A stretch of 64,000 nucleotides of DNA from Dyella acidiphila (GCF_014863405.1 NZ_JACZZA010000014.1:1-64000); one strand, 5' to 3'. Shown: positions 8,788 to 18,575, counted from the first letter of the stretch. The notes: a model not told the origin generated them from the letters alone. Program-made: numbers and translations.

Positions 8788-11496
8788 TCAGTGCTTCGCC
8801 GGCGGCGGTCCTTGCACCACCTGCATCAAGCTCTGCGGCTTCAAATACTTCTTGAATGCCGCCTGCACTTGCTCCGGCGTGAGAGTGAGGTAGTGCTTGG
8901 CGGCGACCATCGGCTGATCCAGCGGTTCGTCATGCCAGGCCCAGCTGAGCAGCGAGTGCGCAATGCCGCTGACGCTGGAAACGCTGAGCGGAATCGAGCG
9001 GATTTCATACTGGCGTGCGTTGTCCAGCTCCGCGCTCTTGATCGGCGTGGTCTGCATGTCGACCAAGTTTTGCCGCACCAGGCCGTCGACCGGCGCAACC
9101 TTGTCCGCATCGCTGCCGTATTGCACGAAGAAGATCGAGCGCGAGCGGTCGAAACGCAGGCCAGAGCCCGCGCCATAGGCGTAGCCGTGCTTGACGCGGA
9201 TATCGGTCATCAGGCGCGAAGCAAAACCGTTGCCGCCCAGCACGTTGTTGCCCAGCTGCAAGGCGTAGCGATCCGGGTTGTGCATGGTGAGTTCGATCAT
9301 CTGCCCCATCAGCACCTGATCCTGCGAGGCATACGGATTCTCGACCACGGTGTAGCCGGCCGGATTGGTCGGTACCGGCTTGGAGATCACATTGGGCTTG
9401 GCGCCCTCGGCCTGCCACTGGCCGAAGTAGCGTTCCACCGTGGCCTTGGCCTGTGCGGGCGTGACATTGCCTACCACCACGATGGTGGTGAGATCGGGGC
9501 GATAGGTTTTTGCGTAGTAGTCCTTGAGGTTCTGCAGGCTCAGCTTGCCGATCGTATCCGGCGTGGGGCGGCGCAGATCCGGATCGCCTGCGGGCAGCAG
9601 GCCTTCCATCATCGCCTTCATCATCTTGTATTCGGGCGACTGCATTTCACCGGCCAGCGTGCGCGCCAGCGCTTCCTGCTGCACGCTGAAACCTTCTTGC
9701 GGCAGGGCAGGGTGCAGTTCGTTGTCGGCCAGCAGCTGCATGCCGCGGTCGAAGTGTTCGCTGAGCACGGCCAGGCCGAAGTCGGTGCCGCCGTTTTCAT
9801 TGGCGGCGATATCGTCCAGCGCCTTGTGGAAGGCATCGCGATCCAGCGTGGCGGAGCCGTAGTCGAACAGGCTGCCGAGCAAGCGCGCGGCGCCTTCCTG
9901 TCCGGCCGGTTCCTGCAGCTTGGCGTTGTTGTCGATATGGCCGAGCACGGTGACGGTCTTGCTGATGGTTTCCGGCTGCACGATCAGGTGGATGCCGTTG
10001 GCCAGCGTCATCTGCACGGGTGCCAGTGTCCAGCGCGGCATTTCCAGCTTGCCGAGTTTGGCGGCCGCCCATTCCGGCAGCGGTGCGTCGAGCTTGTCGT
10101 TGCCGGCAAACGATTCGGAGCCGCCGAAGCCGGCGCTGTCCGGCGGCCGCTGGCCGTTGTTGTCGGAGGTGAGCACCACCGTGACGCGCTGCTCGCGCGC
10201 GAGGTATTCGCGGGCGACGCGGTTGACGTCATCCACGCTCACCTGGCGGATCTGTGCTTCGGCTTCATCCGGCGAAGCGAGGCCCATCCAGGCGATCGCC
10301 TGCGACCATGCGGTGGCGAGCGTGACGGCGCTGTTCTTGTTGAATTCGGCCTGCGCGATTTCCGATTGTTTGGACGCTTCGACCAGATCGGCTGGCACGC
10401 CGTGCTTGAGGATCTCGTCGATGACAGCTTCCAGGTCGGCCTGCGCCTTCTTCGCATCGCCGCCCTTGGGGAAGCCGACTTCGATCACGCCCACGCCGCC
10501 GTTGCTGAAAGGCTGCAATTGCGCATCGGCGCTCAGCACCTTGCCTTCCACTGCCAGTGCGTTGAGCGAACTGCGCGCGTTGTTGAGCACGTCGAGCAGC
10601 ACCTGCGCCGCGGCGTTGTCCTTGTCCTTCATGCCGGGCATGCGGTACAGGAACTGCACCGAGCCGGTGCCCTGCGGCGTGGTGGTGGCGATTGTTTCGG
10701 GCTTCACCGGCTGCAGCTTCATCGTCGCCAGCTTGGGCAGTTCGCGCTGCGGAATCTTGCCGAACAGATCCTTGACCTTGGCCAGCGTGGCCTGCGGATC
10801 GACATCGCCCACGATCACCAGCAAGGCATTGTTGGGTGCGTACCAGTTCTTGTAGAAGGTTTGCAGATCTTGTGCGGTGGTCTTGTCGAACGAGGGGCGC
10901 GTGCCGAGTGCGTCTTCCGCATAGCCGGTGCCGGAGTACAGGATGCGTTCGGCCTTCTGGAAGGCGAGATAGCCCGGATCGGAAATATCGCGCGACACTT
11001 CCTGTTCGATCGCGCCGCGCTCGCGGTCCCAGTCCTTCTGCGTCAGCAACGCGCCTTCCATGCGCGCCGATTCGATGTGCAGCAGGATATCCAGGTAGTT
11101 CGACGGCGCCACGAAGTAATACTGGGTGGCATCGTTGGTGGTGAAGGCGTTGTTCTCGGCGCCCATCTTGCCGGTCATTTCATTGAGCTGGGCACCGGTC
11201 AGGCCCTGGCTGTCGCGGAACATCATGTGTTCCAGCGCATGCGCCGTGCCGGGCAGACCGTCGGGCGTGTGATAGCCGCCGGCCAGGTAGGTGATCTGGG
11301 TGGTGACCATCGGCGAAAGCGTCTCGCGCACGATCACTACGCGCAGGCCATTGTCGAGAGTGGCATGCAGCACATTGCTGTCATTGGCGACGGCAGGCGA
11401 GGACGCCGGCGCATCGGCACGCGCCGTCATGCCGGAGGCTGCCAGCCCCATGCCTAGCATCACGCTCCATGCCAGCGTCTTGAAGGGTCTCGACAT
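8788..11496 (-). CDS. Periplasmic M16-family zinc peptidase
   Basis: A 902-residue double-module pitrilysin-type protease. A signal peptide (SVMLGMGLAASGMTARADA) is followed by the first catalytic module with the inverted zinc motif HALEH (residues 86-90). IEQEVSRD downstream supplies the third glutamate ligand. The second half repeats the fold without HxxEH, as is normal for fused M16A/B proteins. A run near residue 735 (GFASRLMTDIRVKHGYAYGA) is the usual substrate-arm region of the inactive module. AAGGA precedes the ATG. It probably degrades peptides in the periplasm; the substrate is unknown. It is a single gene. Confidence 0.92.
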   Translation of the reverse strand: MSRPFKTLAWSVMLGMGLAASGMTARADAPASSPAVANDSNVLHATLDNGLRVVIVRETLSPMVTTQITYLAGGYHTPDGLPGTAHALEHMMFRDSQGLTGAQLNEMTGKMGAENNAFTTNDATQYYFVAPSNYLDILLHIESARMEGALLTQKDWDRERGAIEQEVSRDISDPGYLAFQKAERILYSGTGYAEDALGTRPSFDKTTAQDLQTFYKNWYAPNNALLVIVGDVDPQATLAKVKDLFGKIPQRELPKLATMKLQPVKPETIATTTPQGTGSVQFLYRMPGMKDKDNAAAQVLLDVLNNARSSLNALAVEGKVLSADAQLQPFSNGGVGVIEVGFPKGGDAKKAQADLEAVIDEILKHGVPADLVEASKQSEIAQAEFNKNSAVTLATAWSQAIAWMGLASPDEAEAQIRQVSVDDVNRVAREYLAREQRVTVVLTSDNNGQRPPDSAGFGGSESFAGNDKLDAPLPEWAAAKLGKLEMPRWTLAPVQMTLANGIHLIVQPETISKTVTVLGHIDNNAKLQEPAGQEGAARLLGSLFDYGSATLDRDAFHKALDDIAANENGGTDFGLAVLSEHFDRGMQLLADNELHPALPQEGFSVQQEALARTLAGEMQSPEYKMMKAMMEGLLPAGDPDLRRPTPDTIGKLSLQNLKDYYAKTYRPDLTTIVVVGNVTPAQAKATVERYFGQWQAEGAKPNVISKPVPTNPAGYTVVENPYASQDQVLMGQMIELTMHNPDRYALQLGNNVLGGNGFASRLMTDIRVKHGYAYGAGSGLRFDRSRSIFFVQYGSDADKVAPVDGLVRQNLVDMQTTPIKSAELDNARQYEIRSIPLSVSSVSGIAHSLLSWAWHDEPLDQPMVAAKHYLTLTPEQVQAAFKKYLKPQSLMQVVQGPPPAKH

Positions 11497-11658
11497 GATC
11501 TGCAGTTCCTTATGGTAGACAACGGTAGACCGCAGGATGGTGCCACAGTGCCCGCCATGCGCCTACGTGCCGGAAGCTGACGTGCACCACTATCGATCCC
11601 CGCCGAGGCGGCGTATTGTGCGCGAAACATCTTGGCAGCCCTGGGGAGGAGCGTAACC

Positions 11659-11982
11659 ATGTTGGTGGTAACGACCGAAAATGTGCCTGGCCATCAGGTA
11701 GTGCAGGTAAAGGGGCAGGTGTTCGGCCTGGTAGTGCGCAGCCGCGGCATCGGCGGCAACGTGATGGCTGGCCTGCGTTCGCTGGTAGGCGGCGAGATCC
11801 ACGAATACACCCAGATGCTGGAAGAAGCGCGCCGGCACGCACTGGATCGGCTGGTTTCCAACGCCAAGGCGATGGGCGCCAACGCCGTGGTGATGATGCG
11901 CTTCGATTCGGCGGAAATCGGCCAGACCATGAGCGAAATCGTCGCCTACGGCACCGCCGTGGTCGTCGATCCGCCGACCTGA
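11659..11982 (+). CDS. YbjQ/UPF0145 family protein
   Basis: A 107-residue cytoplasmic protein, the exact family length. It shows the conserved core: VVRSRGIGGN, then GGEIHEYTQMLEEARRHALD and MGANAVVMMRFDS. The family forms pentameric rings and is often labelled a putative heavy-metal-binding domain, but its function is not established. The start is set by GGGGAGGAG about 8 bp upstream of the ATG. It is followed 12 bp later by a small membrane protein, so the two are probably co-transcribed. Confidence 0.9.
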   Translation: MLVVTTENVPGHQVVQVKGQVFGLVVRSRGIGGNVMAGLRSLVGGEIHEYTQMLEEARRHALDRLVSNAKAMGANAVVMMRFDSAEIGQTMSEIVAYGTAVVVDPPT

Positions 11983-11994
11983 TCGGCGCCGCGC

Positions 11995-12303
11995 ATGTTG
12001 CCGATCGTGTTGTACGTCATAGGCAGCCTGCTGCTGCTGGGCGCCTTGATCGCCGCCTTGACCGGCGTGCTGGTGGCGCTGCTGCCGCAGTTGGTGTTCG
12101 GCGGCTTGCTGCTGGTGGTCGGGCTGGCGATCGAACGCTGGCGCTACAAGCCGTTGCTGCGCAGCGGCCCGGATCCGGCCTGGCAGGATACAGGCGAGCG
12201 TTTCGTCGATCCCGGCAGCGGGGAGCTGACCGCGGTGTATTTTGATCCGCAGCGCGGCGAGCGCCACTACATCGTGGTCGACGAGCAGGCCTCGCCGCGT
12301 TAA
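11995..12303 (+). CDS. Small two-helix membrane protein
   Basis: A 102-residue protein of unknown function. Two hydrophobic segments (IVLYVIGSLLLLGALIAALT and VALLPQLVFGGLLLVVGLAI) are followed by a soluble tail of about 50 residues ending HYIVVDEQASPR. It starts 12 bp after the YbjQ-like stop codon, and its own ribosome binding site is weak, which fits translational coupling. The pairing hints that the tail meets YbjQ at the membrane; that is inference only. Confidence 0.7.
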   Translation: MLPIVLYVIGSLLLLGALIAALTGVLVALLPQLVFGGLLLVVGLAIERWRYKPLLRSGPDPAWQDTGERFVDPGSGELTAVYFDPQRGERHYIVVDEQASPR

Positions 12304-12378
12304 CAAGCCGCTAGCGGTCTATTGGCTAGCATCGGTGGCTTATCCATTTGCGTTTGAATCATAGGGAAGAGAGCGACT

Positions 12379-13134
12379 ATGCCTTCAGGTAATCCGGTAT
12401 TGCGCAGCAAGGCGTTTCAGGGACTGCCCGTAACGGGCGAACGCATGACCATGAACGGGACGATCACCCGCACGGTGCTGCTGCTGGCGCTGGCGGTGAT
12501 CACCGGTGGCTGGACCTGGCAGCGCTTTGCCGATGTGGCGGCAGGCGGCGATATTTCCACCGCGCTGGCGGCGATCAGTCCCTTCATGTGGGGTGGCCTG
12601 ATCGCGGGCTTCGTGTTGGCCATGGTGACCTGTTTCGCACAACGCTGGGCAGGCGTGACGGCGCCGCTGTATGCGATCGCCGAGGGTTTTGCGCTGGGCG
12701 GCATTTCGGCCGTGATGGAAATGCGCTATGCGGGCATCGTGCTGCAAGCGGTAATGCTCACCGTCGGCGTGCTGGCGGTGATGTTGCTGGCTTACCGCTC
12801 TGGCTGGATCAAGGTCACCGACAAGTTCCGCATGGGCGTGGTGGCTGCAACCGGCGGCATTGCCTTGCTGTATGTGGTGGATATCGCGCTGCGCGCCTTC
12901 ACCCATATCCAGATTCCCTTCATCCACGAAACCGGCGCGCTGGGCATCGGCTTCAGCCTGCTGGTGGTGGGCCTGGCCGCGCTCAATCTGGTGCTGGATT
13001 TCGACATGATCGACCGCGCCGCCGCGCAGGGCGCGCCCAAGTACATGGAGTGGTACGGCGCCTTCGCGCTGATGGTCACCCTGGTGTGGCTGTACATGGA
13101 ATTGCTGCGCCTGCTGTCCAAGGCGCGCCGCTGA
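12379..13134 (+). CDS. Bax inhibitor-1/YccA family membrane protein
   Basis: A 251-residue integral membrane protein with about seven hydrophobic segments. It has the N-terminal signature MPSGNPVLRSKAF...RMTMNGTITRTVLLLALAVI of the bacterial BI-1-like group (relatives include YetJ, a pH-sensitive calcium leak channel). Acidic residues in the last helices (LNLVLDFDMIDRAA) match the family's di-aspartyl sensor. AAGAGAG precedes the ATG. It is a single gene with a strong hairpin just downstream. Ion transport is inferred from the family. Confidence 0.88.
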   Translation: MPSGNPVLRSKAFQGLPVTGERMTMNGTITRTVLLLALAVITGGWTWQRFADVAAGGDISTALAAISPFMWGGLIAGFVLAMVTCFAQRWAGVTAPLYAIAEGFALGGISAVMEMRYAGIVLQAVMLTVGVLAVMLLAYRSGWIKVTDKFRMGVVAATGGIALLYVVDIALRAFTHIQIPFIHETGALGIGFSLLVVGLAALNLVLDFDMIDRAAAQGAPKYMEWYGAFALMVTLVWLYMELLRLLSKARR

Positions 13135-13146
13135 TCCGCATGCCAT

Positions 13147-13180
13147 CCCCGTCCTCCCCTGCTGGCAGGGGAGGACGGGG
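13147..13180. terminator. Perfect 16-bp hairpin after the BI-1-like gene
   Basis: CCCCGTCCTCCCCTGC pairs perfectly with its complement across a TG loop, 12 bp after the stop codon. There is no T tract, so it may be a REP-type 3' end stabiliser rather than a classical terminator. Its CCTCCCC core recalls the palindromes of the array at 1-790. Confidence 0.65.
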
Positions 13181-13300
13181 ACTAGGTTGTTCAGGCCTGC
13201 GCTCAGGCCGGCTCTTGCCATGAACTTGCCGCATGGATGCCTCTCCCCACGCGGAACGCCATCCAGGCAAATGCTACCCTTGCCGCTTTTCCAATAACGG

Positions 13301-14887
13301 ATGGGTATGACCAAAGAGGCAGGCCGCGGACACGCTTTGCTGGTGGGCGCAGGCATCTTGTGCAGCCGCCTGTTTGGCCTGGTCCGGCAACGGGTGTTTT
13401 CGCATTATTTCGGGCTATCCGACGCCGCCGATATTTTCAGCGCTGCGCTGCGCGTGCCCAACTTCCTGCAGAACCTGTTCGGCGAGGGGGTGCTCTCTGC
13501 CTCGTTTATTCCGGTGTATGCGCGGCTGCTGGCGCAGCACAAGCAGGAAGATGCCGATCGCCTGGCCGGCGCGATTGCCGCGGCGCTGGCGCTGATCATC
13601 GCGGTGATCGTGGCGCTGGGCGTGTTGGCCACGCCTTATCTGCTATGGGCGATTGCGCCGGGCTACACCGGCGAAAAGCGCGAGCTGACCATCCTGATCG
13701 TGCGCATTCTGTTTCCCGGCACCGGCATCCTGGTGTGGTCGGCGTGGTGCCTGGGCATCCTCAACAGCCATCACAAGTTCTTTCTTTCTTATGCAGCGCC
13801 GGTGGTCTGGAATCTGTCGATGATCGTGACCATGCTGGTATTCCGCCAGCTGCAGGCCGATCGACTGATCGTGTATCTGGCCTGGGGCACGGTGCTGGGC
13901 TGCGTGCTGCAGTTCCTGGTGCAGCTGGGGCCGGTATTGAAACTGGTACCGGGGCTGCGCCTACGGCTGGATCTGCGCAATCTGCATGTGCGACAGGTGG
14001 GCGGCAGTTTTCTGGGCGTGGCCGTCGGGCGCGGCGTGGTGCAGATCAGCGCCTTTGTGGATCAAGCCATTTCCACGCTGCTGGGCAGTGGTGCGATTGC
14101 TGGCATGACCACCGCGTCGTCGATCAACCTGTTGCCGGTGAGCCTGTTCGGCATGGCGATATCCGCCTCGGAACTGCCGACGCTGTCGCGCATGGCGGGC
14201 GATACGTTCGATGCCGAGGTGGCCGCAAAGTTGTCGGCGCGCCTCAATAACGGTCTGGAGCGGATTGCCTTCTTTATCGTGCCCTCGGCCATGGCCTTCT
14301 TTGCCCTGGGCAACGTGGTGGTAGCGGCGCTGTACCAGTCCGGTGCGTTTACCAGCAAGGATTCGTATTACGTGTGGGCGATCCTCGCCGGTTCCGGCGT
14401 GGGCTTGCTGGCCTCGACCTTCGGGCGACTCTACGCCTCCACCTATTACGCCATGCGCGATACGCGTACGCCGCTGCGTTTTGCCATGGTGCGCTTGGCC
14501 TTCACGGCGGTGCTTGGACTGGGCAGCGCCTTGTGGCTGCCCAAACTGCTCGACGTCCCGCTGCAATGGGGCGCGGTAGGCCTGACCGCATCTGCGGGCA
14601 TAGCGGGCTGGATCGAATTCCATTTGCTGCGCCGGAAGTTGAATCAGAGCATCGGCGCCACGGGTGTGGCGGCAGCGATGATGGCGAAGCTGTGGGTATG
14701 CGCCGCGGTGGCGGCACTGGTCGCTTGCGTGCTGGAGCACTACCTGCACGGGTATGGGCCCATCGTTACCGCAATGTTTGTGCTATCCACCTACGGCATA
14801 GTCTATTTTGCCGTGGCTTATCTGCTGCGCATCAAGGTTTGCGTGGAGGTATTGGGCAAGGTGCTGCGTCGGATCGGTATCGGCTGA
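13301..14887 (+). CDS. murJ: MurJ/MviN-family lipid II flippase
   Basis: A 528-residue polytopic membrane protein of the MOP superfamily. The N-terminus carries the MurJ pattern GILCSRLFGLVRQRVFSHYF, then ADIFSAALRVPNFLQNLFGE and GVLSASFIPVYARLL. About 14 hydrophobic helices follow. MurJ flips undecaprenyl-linked peptidoglycan precursor to the periplasmic face. Its place away from rpsT/ribF leaves open that this is a second MviN-like flippase and not the housekeeping copy. ATG codons at 13301 and 13307 are both possible. Confidence 0.85.
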   Translation: MGMTKEAGRGHALLVGAGILCSRLFGLVRQRVFSHYFGLSDAADIFSAALRVPNFLQNLFGEGVLSASFIPVYARLLAQHKQEDADRLAGAIAAALALIIAVIVALGVLATPYLLWAIAPGYTGEKRELTILIVRILFPGTGILVWSAWCLGILNSHHKFFLSYAAPVVWNLSMIVTMLVFRQLQADRLIVYLAWGTVLGCVLQFLVQLGPVLKLVPGLRLRLDLRNLHVRQVGGSFLGVAVGRGVVQISAFVDQAISTLLGSGAIAGMTTASSINLLPVSLFGMAISASELPTLSRMAGDTFDAEVAAKLSARLNNGLERIAFFIVPSAMAFFALGNVVVAALYQSGAFTSKDSYYVWAILAGSGVGLLASTFGRLYASTYYAMRDTRTPLRFAMVRLAFTAVLGLGSALWLPKLLDVPLQWGAVGLTASAGIAGWIEFHLLRRKLNQSIGATGVAAAMMAKLWVCAAVAALVACVLEHYLHGYGPIVTAMFVLSTYGIVYFAVAYLLRIKVCVEVLGKVLRRIGIG

Positions 14888-14999
14888 CGCGTCTGAAAGA
14901 AATTTCGGCTGTGCAGGGCAGTTGCCACTTTCGCCAAATTTTCAGAGATAGCTCGTGGGCGCTATCGCTTTGCTTGATGACGGCGAATGCCTGGAGGCC

Positions 15000-15284
15000 A
15001 TGGCTACTGATGGAAGCACTCAAGAAAACGGTATGGATCGTCGTCAACGGTGGTGATTTTCGAATCTGATTGGTACGACATACTTGGGTAAGAGTCTGCG
15101 CTAGCGTCCGGGTCGGGAATACGTTCCCGCTGCCAAAACGGAGGCAGTAGGTGGAGCTTTTGTTGGGTGTGTGTCCGGCCTGCTGGCCGGTGGCCCGTTG
15201 TTGGGGCTGGGCGGAGCGGTGCTCGGTAGTGTTGGCGGGATGTTTGCAGCGGCCGTCGACTGTGCATATGCACGTCGCCGGTGA
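15000..15284 (+). pseudogene. Disrupted glycine-zipper (bacteriocin-like) small gene
   Basis: From 15105 an open frame of 59 codons ends at 15284. It reads a tract typical of class II bacteriocin-like peptides: VGGAFVGCVSGLLAGG, then PLLGLGGAVLGSVGGMFAAA, then VDCAYARRR. It has no usable ATG or GTG before the glycine-rich tract. The same frame runs upstream to an ATG at 15000 with GGAGG before it, but through TGA (15054) and TAG (15102). In another frame ATG 15010 encodes MEALKKTVWIVVNGGDF, which looks like a double-glycine leader. The simplest reading is a leader-plus-core bacteriocin-like gene broken by frameshift. A very short gene with an unusual start is the alternative. Confidence 0.45.
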
Positions 15285-15330
15285 TCAACCGTCTTGCATG
15301 GAAATAGCTTGCTGGCCGAATGTAGTTTGA

Positions 15331-15361
15331 CAGGCGCCATCCTTTTGGATGGCGCCTGTTT
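15331..15361 (+). terminator. Hairpin between the peptide locus and the next small gene
   Basis: The 12-bp perfect stem CAGGCGCCATCC has a TTTT loop and is followed by TTT. It sits 12 bp before the next ATG, so it either ends the upstream transcript or works as an attenuator. Confidence 0.7.
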
Positions 15362-15372
15362 GAAGGAATGTC

Positions 15373-15606
15373 ATGGAAAAGAATCCAGCGCCGCTGCTGC
15401 GCAAGAAGGAAGCTGCCGGGTACCTCGAGGCGATGGCAATCTGCTCCTTTCCTGTCTGGATGTTCGTTTTTACTTGCTTCGCTTATTCACTCCAAAATAT
15501 CGAGCTGACTACAGCAAGACTAGTCACGATTTTGATTTCATCGGTAGTGGCAGGTTTGTTTTTTGGCGTGGTAATGGGGCTTTTGCTGTGGTTGCGAAAG
15601 ATGTGA
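15373..15606 (+). CDS. Small two-helix membrane protein, possible immunity protein
   Basis: A 77-residue protein with a charged N-terminus (MEKNPAPLLRKKEAAGYLEA) and two hydrophobic helices (ICSFPVWMFVFTCFAYSL and LVTILISSVVAGLFFGVVMGLLLWL). AAGGA lies about 6 bp before the ATG. I recognise no family. Its size, two-helix design and place just after a glycine-zipper peptide fit a bacteriocin immunity protein, but that is inference from context. It ends 3 bp before the convergent poxB stop. Confidence 0.55.
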   Translation: MEKNPAPLLRKKEAAGYLEAMAICSFPVWMFVFTCFAYSLQNIELTTARLVTILISSVVAGLFFGVVMGLLLWLRKM

Positions 15607-15609
15607 CCC

Positions 15610-17340
15610 TCACCGGCGCAGATTGCTGAGCGCCAGTTCGATCAATTCGTCGCCGCGCCCGTTCATTACCGTGCGCAGTGCCCACAGGCTGAAGCCCTTC
15701 ATCTGCTCGATCTGGATCTTCGGCGGCATCGACAGCTCCTGGCGGTTGGTCACCACATCCACCAACGCCGGGCCGTTGTGCGCAAACGCATCGCGCACGG
15801 CTTGTTCCAGCTCGCCCGGATCTTCCACGCGCACGCCGTAGATGCCGGCTGCGCGGGCGAGGGCGGAAAAGTCGGGGTTGTCCAGCGTAACGCCAGTGGG
15901 CAGGAAGCCGGCCGCCTTCATCTCCAGCTCCACAAAACCCAGCGTGCCGTTGTTGAATACCACGATCTTTACCGGCAACTGTTGCTGCACCAGGGTGAGC
16001 AGATCGCCCATCAGCATGGCAAAGCCGCCGTCGCCGGACAGGCTGACAATCTGCCGGCCGGGATAAGCCGTCTGCGCACCGATCGCCTGCGGCATCGCAT
16101 TGGCCATCGAGCCGTGCACAAAGGAACCGAGCAGGCGGCGCTTGCCGTTCATATGCAGATAGCGTGCAGCCCAGATGGTGGGCGTGCCCACATCGCAGGT
16201 GAATACGGCATCCTCGCTGGCGACGTCGCTTACCACCTTGGCCACGTATTGCGGATGGATCGGCTTGCTGCCGGGCTTGCCCACGGCGAGATCGTTCAGG
16301 CCTTCGCGCGCTTTTTTGTAATGCTCCAGGCTGCTTTTCAGATGGCTGTCGCCGGTGGCCGTTTTCAGGCGCGGCAATAGCGCCTGCAGGGTGGCGCCCA
16401 CATCGCCGACCAGGCCGAGATCGAGGCGGCAGCGGCGTCCGAGGTTTTCCGCGCGCAGATCGATCTGGCAGATCTTGGCGTCTTCGGGGAAAAACTGCCG
16501 ATACGGAAAATCGGTACCGAGCAGCAGCAAGGTGTCGCAGCTCATCATGGCTTCGTAGCCGGAGCTGAAGCCGATCATGCCGGTCATGCCGACGTCGTAC
16601 GGGTTATCCCATTCGACATGCTCCTTGCCGCCCAGCGCGTGTACCACCGGCGCCTTCAGCGTTTCGGCCAGCTTGATCACGGCATCGTGCGCACCGGCGC
16701 AACCGCGCCCGCAAAACAGCGTGACTTTGCGGCCGCTGCCGAGCAGGGCGGCGAGCTGATCGAGCTGCGCCTCGGAGGGGATGACCGTCGGCGCCACCGG
16801 CAGCAGGCCGGAGGCGGTGGCGACCGGGCCGCTGGATTCGGCCAGCGCCACATCGCCGGGAATTACCAGCACCGATACGCCGCGCTGGCCTACCGCGGTG
16901 CGGATGGCCGTAGCCACGGCGCGGTGGATCTGCGACGGGCTGCTGATCAGCTCGCAATAGTGGCTGCATTCCTGGAACAGATTCTGCGGATGCGTTTCCT
17001 GAAAATAGCCGCTGCCGATTTCCGCGGAAGGAATATGCGCGGCGATGGCCAGCACCGGCGTGCGCGAACGCTGTGCATCGTAGAGGCCGTTGATCAGATG
17101 CAGATTGCCCGGTCCGCAGGAGCCGGCACATACCGCCAGCTGTCCGGTCAGCTGCGCGTCCGCGCCGGCGGCAAAGGCGGCCGACTCTTCATGCCGGTAG
17201 TGAATCCATTGCATGTCCTTGCGCTGGCGCAGCGATTCGGTGATGCCGTTGAGGCTGTCGCCGACCAGTCCATGGATGCGCCTGACACCGGCCTGATAAA
17301 GGGTTTCGACCAGCACATCGGCAACGTTGCGGATGCTCAT
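15610..17340 (-). CDS. poxB: Pyruvate dehydrogenase (quinone)/pyruvate oxidase
   Basis: A 576-residue thiamine-diphosphate enzyme, close to the 572 residues of E. coli PoxB. The order of domains is a pyrimidine-binding domain with the catalytic glutamate region [16 protein letters not shown], a central FAD/nucleotide domain ([20 protein letters not shown]), and a diphosphate-binding domain with [20 protein letters not shown]. It should decarboxylate pyruvate to acetate and CO2 and pass electrons to ubiquinone at the membrane. The start at 17340 has AAGGTGG 6 bp upstream; the longer ORF reads into a repeat. Related TPP enzymes (acetolactate synthase-like) are less likely given this order. Confidence 0.88.
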   Translation of the reverse strand: MSIRNVADVLVETLYQAGVRRIHGLVGDSLNGITESLRQRKDMQWIHYRHEESAAFAAGADAQLTGQLAVCAGSCGPGNLHLINGLYDAQRSRTPVLAIAAHIPSAEIGSGYFQETHPQNLFQECSHYCELISSPSQIHRAVATAIRTAVGQRGVSVLVIPGDVALAESSGPVATASGLLPVAPTVIPSEAQLDQLAALLGSGRKVTLFCGRGCAGAHDAVIKLAETLKAPVVHALGGKEHVEWDNPYDVGMTGMIGFSSGYEAMMSCDTLLLLGTDFPYRQFFPEDAKICQIDLRAENLGRRCRLDLGLVGDVGATLQALLPRLKTATGDSHLKSSLEHYKKAREGLNDLAVGKPGSKPIHPQYVAKVVSDVASEDAVFTCDVGTPTIWAARYLHMNGKRRLLGSFVHGSMANAMPQAIGAQTAYPGRQIVSLSGDGGFAMLMGDLLTLVQQQLPVKIVVFNNGTLGFVELEMKAAGFLPTGVTLDNPDFSALARAAGIYGVRVEDPGELEQAVRDAFAHNGPALVDVVTNRQELSMPPKIQIEQMKGFSLWALRTVMNGRGDELIELALSNLRR

Positions 17341-17425
17341 CACGCACCACCTTTCCATGATCAGGGCAGGGCTGCTGATCTTGGCAAAGGCTAGCTTTGA
17401 TTTCCGTAAAGACGCGCGCGCCCGG

Positions 17426-17509
17426 GTAGGTTGGGTTAGCGCAGCGTAACCCAACAATGCCTGGCTTCGATGGAGAACTGTTGGGTTACGCTGCGCTAAC
17501 CCAACCTAC
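17426..17509. repeat. Perfect 31-bp inverted repeat (REP/MITE-like)
   Basis: Arms at 17426-17456 and 17479-17509 are exact complements over 31 bp with a 22-nt spacer. Each arm is itself nearly palindromic (TTGGGTTA...TAACCCAA around a GCGCAGCG centre). The element lies between the poxB start and the murB stop. It belongs to the GTTGGGTTACGCTGCGCTAA type of dispersed repeat seen in many proteobacteria. No transposase is present. Confidence 0.9.
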
Positions 17510-17525
17510 GTGGTTTCGCTGGGGT

Positions 17526-18575
17526 CTAGCGTGCGCCAATTACCATCGGCTCCGGCTCCAGCCGCACGCCGAACTGCGCCTGCACTCCGTCGATCACCCG
17601 CTGCGCAAACGCCCACAGTTCCTGTCCGCTGGCCTTGCCATGATTCACCAGCACCAGCGCATGCCGGTTGGAGATTCCGGCATCGCCTTCGCGCATGCCT
17701 TTGAAGCCGGCCGCCTCGATCAACCATGCCGCGGAAAGCTTCCAGCGTCCGTCATTGCCGGGCCATGCGACCAGTCTGGCATGTTCGCGCTGCAGGGCTT
17801 CGCCCTGGGTGGCATCGACGATAGGATTCTTGAAGAAGCTGCCGGCATTGCCGATCACCGCCGGGTCGGGCAATTTTTTGGTGCGCAAATGCACTACCGC
17901 CTCGGCGACATGGAACGGTGCCGGCTTGTCCACGCCCATGCGTTCCAGTTCTTCGCGGATGCCGGCGTAATCCAGGCGCAAGGCATGGCTGCGCGGCAGG
18001 GCGAAACGTACCGCGGTGACGATAAAACGTTCCGGCTCGTGCTTGAACAGCGAATCGCGATAAGCGAAGGCGCAGGCCTGGCGATCCAGCGTGACCACGC
18101 GGCGCTCGATCCGGTCCCAGGCTTCCACGCTCTCGATAAATTCGGCTACTTCCGTGCCGTAGGCGCCGATATTCTGGATCGGTGCGGCGCCGACGGTGCC
18201 GGGAATCAGGATCAGGTTTTCCAGGCCGGCAAAACCCTGGCCCAGGGTCCAGCGCACAAAGTCATCCCAGCGCTCGCCCGCGGCCACGGCAATGCGCGCC
18301 GTTTCGCCATCCTGTTCCACATGCACGCCACGCGTTTCCATCGCCAGCACGGTGCCGTCGAGATCGCCGGTAAGCAGGATATTGCTGCCTTCGCCCAGCA
18401 CCATCAGGCGACTGGCGCGGATGGCGGGGAAGTCGAGTAGCTCCGGCAGCTTGGCGGCATCGCGTATTTCGGCCAGCAACTTGACGCGGGCAGCGACGCG
18501 CAAGGTGTTGCGCGCTGCCAGCGGTGCGTTTTCGATCAGCGTATAGCCGCCCATGTCGATACGCTCAGCGACCAT
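17526..18575 (-). CDS. murB: UDP-N-acetylenolpyruvoylglucosamine reductase
   Basis: A 349-residue FAD enzyme that reduces UDP-GlcNAc-enolpyruvate to UDP-MurNAc with NADPH, in the cytoplasm. Landmarks are [13 protein letters not shown] (FAD site), [17 protein letters not shown], the type I segment FAYRDSLFK with the substrate-binding tyrosine, NAGSFFKNP with the proton-donating serine, and EPEPMVIG near the C-terminus. I choose the ATG at 18575 because AGGAA lies about 8 bp upstream; it overlaps the pyrD stop by 11 bp. A later ATG at 18554 would start clear of pyrD. It is last in an SDR-methyltransferase-pyrD-murB operon. Confidence 0.95.
   Translation of the reverse strand: MVAERIDMGGYTLIENAPLAARNTLRVAARVKLLAEIRDAAKLPELLDFPAIRASRLMVLGEGSNILLTGDLDGTVLAMETRGVHVEQDGETARIAVAAGERWDDFVRWTLGQGFAGLENLILIPGTVGAAPIQNIGAYGTEVAEFIESVEAWDRIERRVVTLDRQACAFAYRDSLFKHEPERFIVTAVRFALPRSHALRLDYAGIREELERMGVDKPAPFHVAEAVVHLRTKKLPDPAVIGNAGSFFKNPIVDATQGEALQREHARLVAWPGNDGRWKLSAAWLIEAAGFKGMREGDAGISNRHALVLVNHGKASGQELWAFAQRVIDGVQAQFGVRLEPEPMVIGAR

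Noticed and set aside
8791-11457. 888-codon ORF antisense to the M16 peptidase gene
   Set aside because: Same shadow effect; the true gene has a signal peptide and HxxEH.
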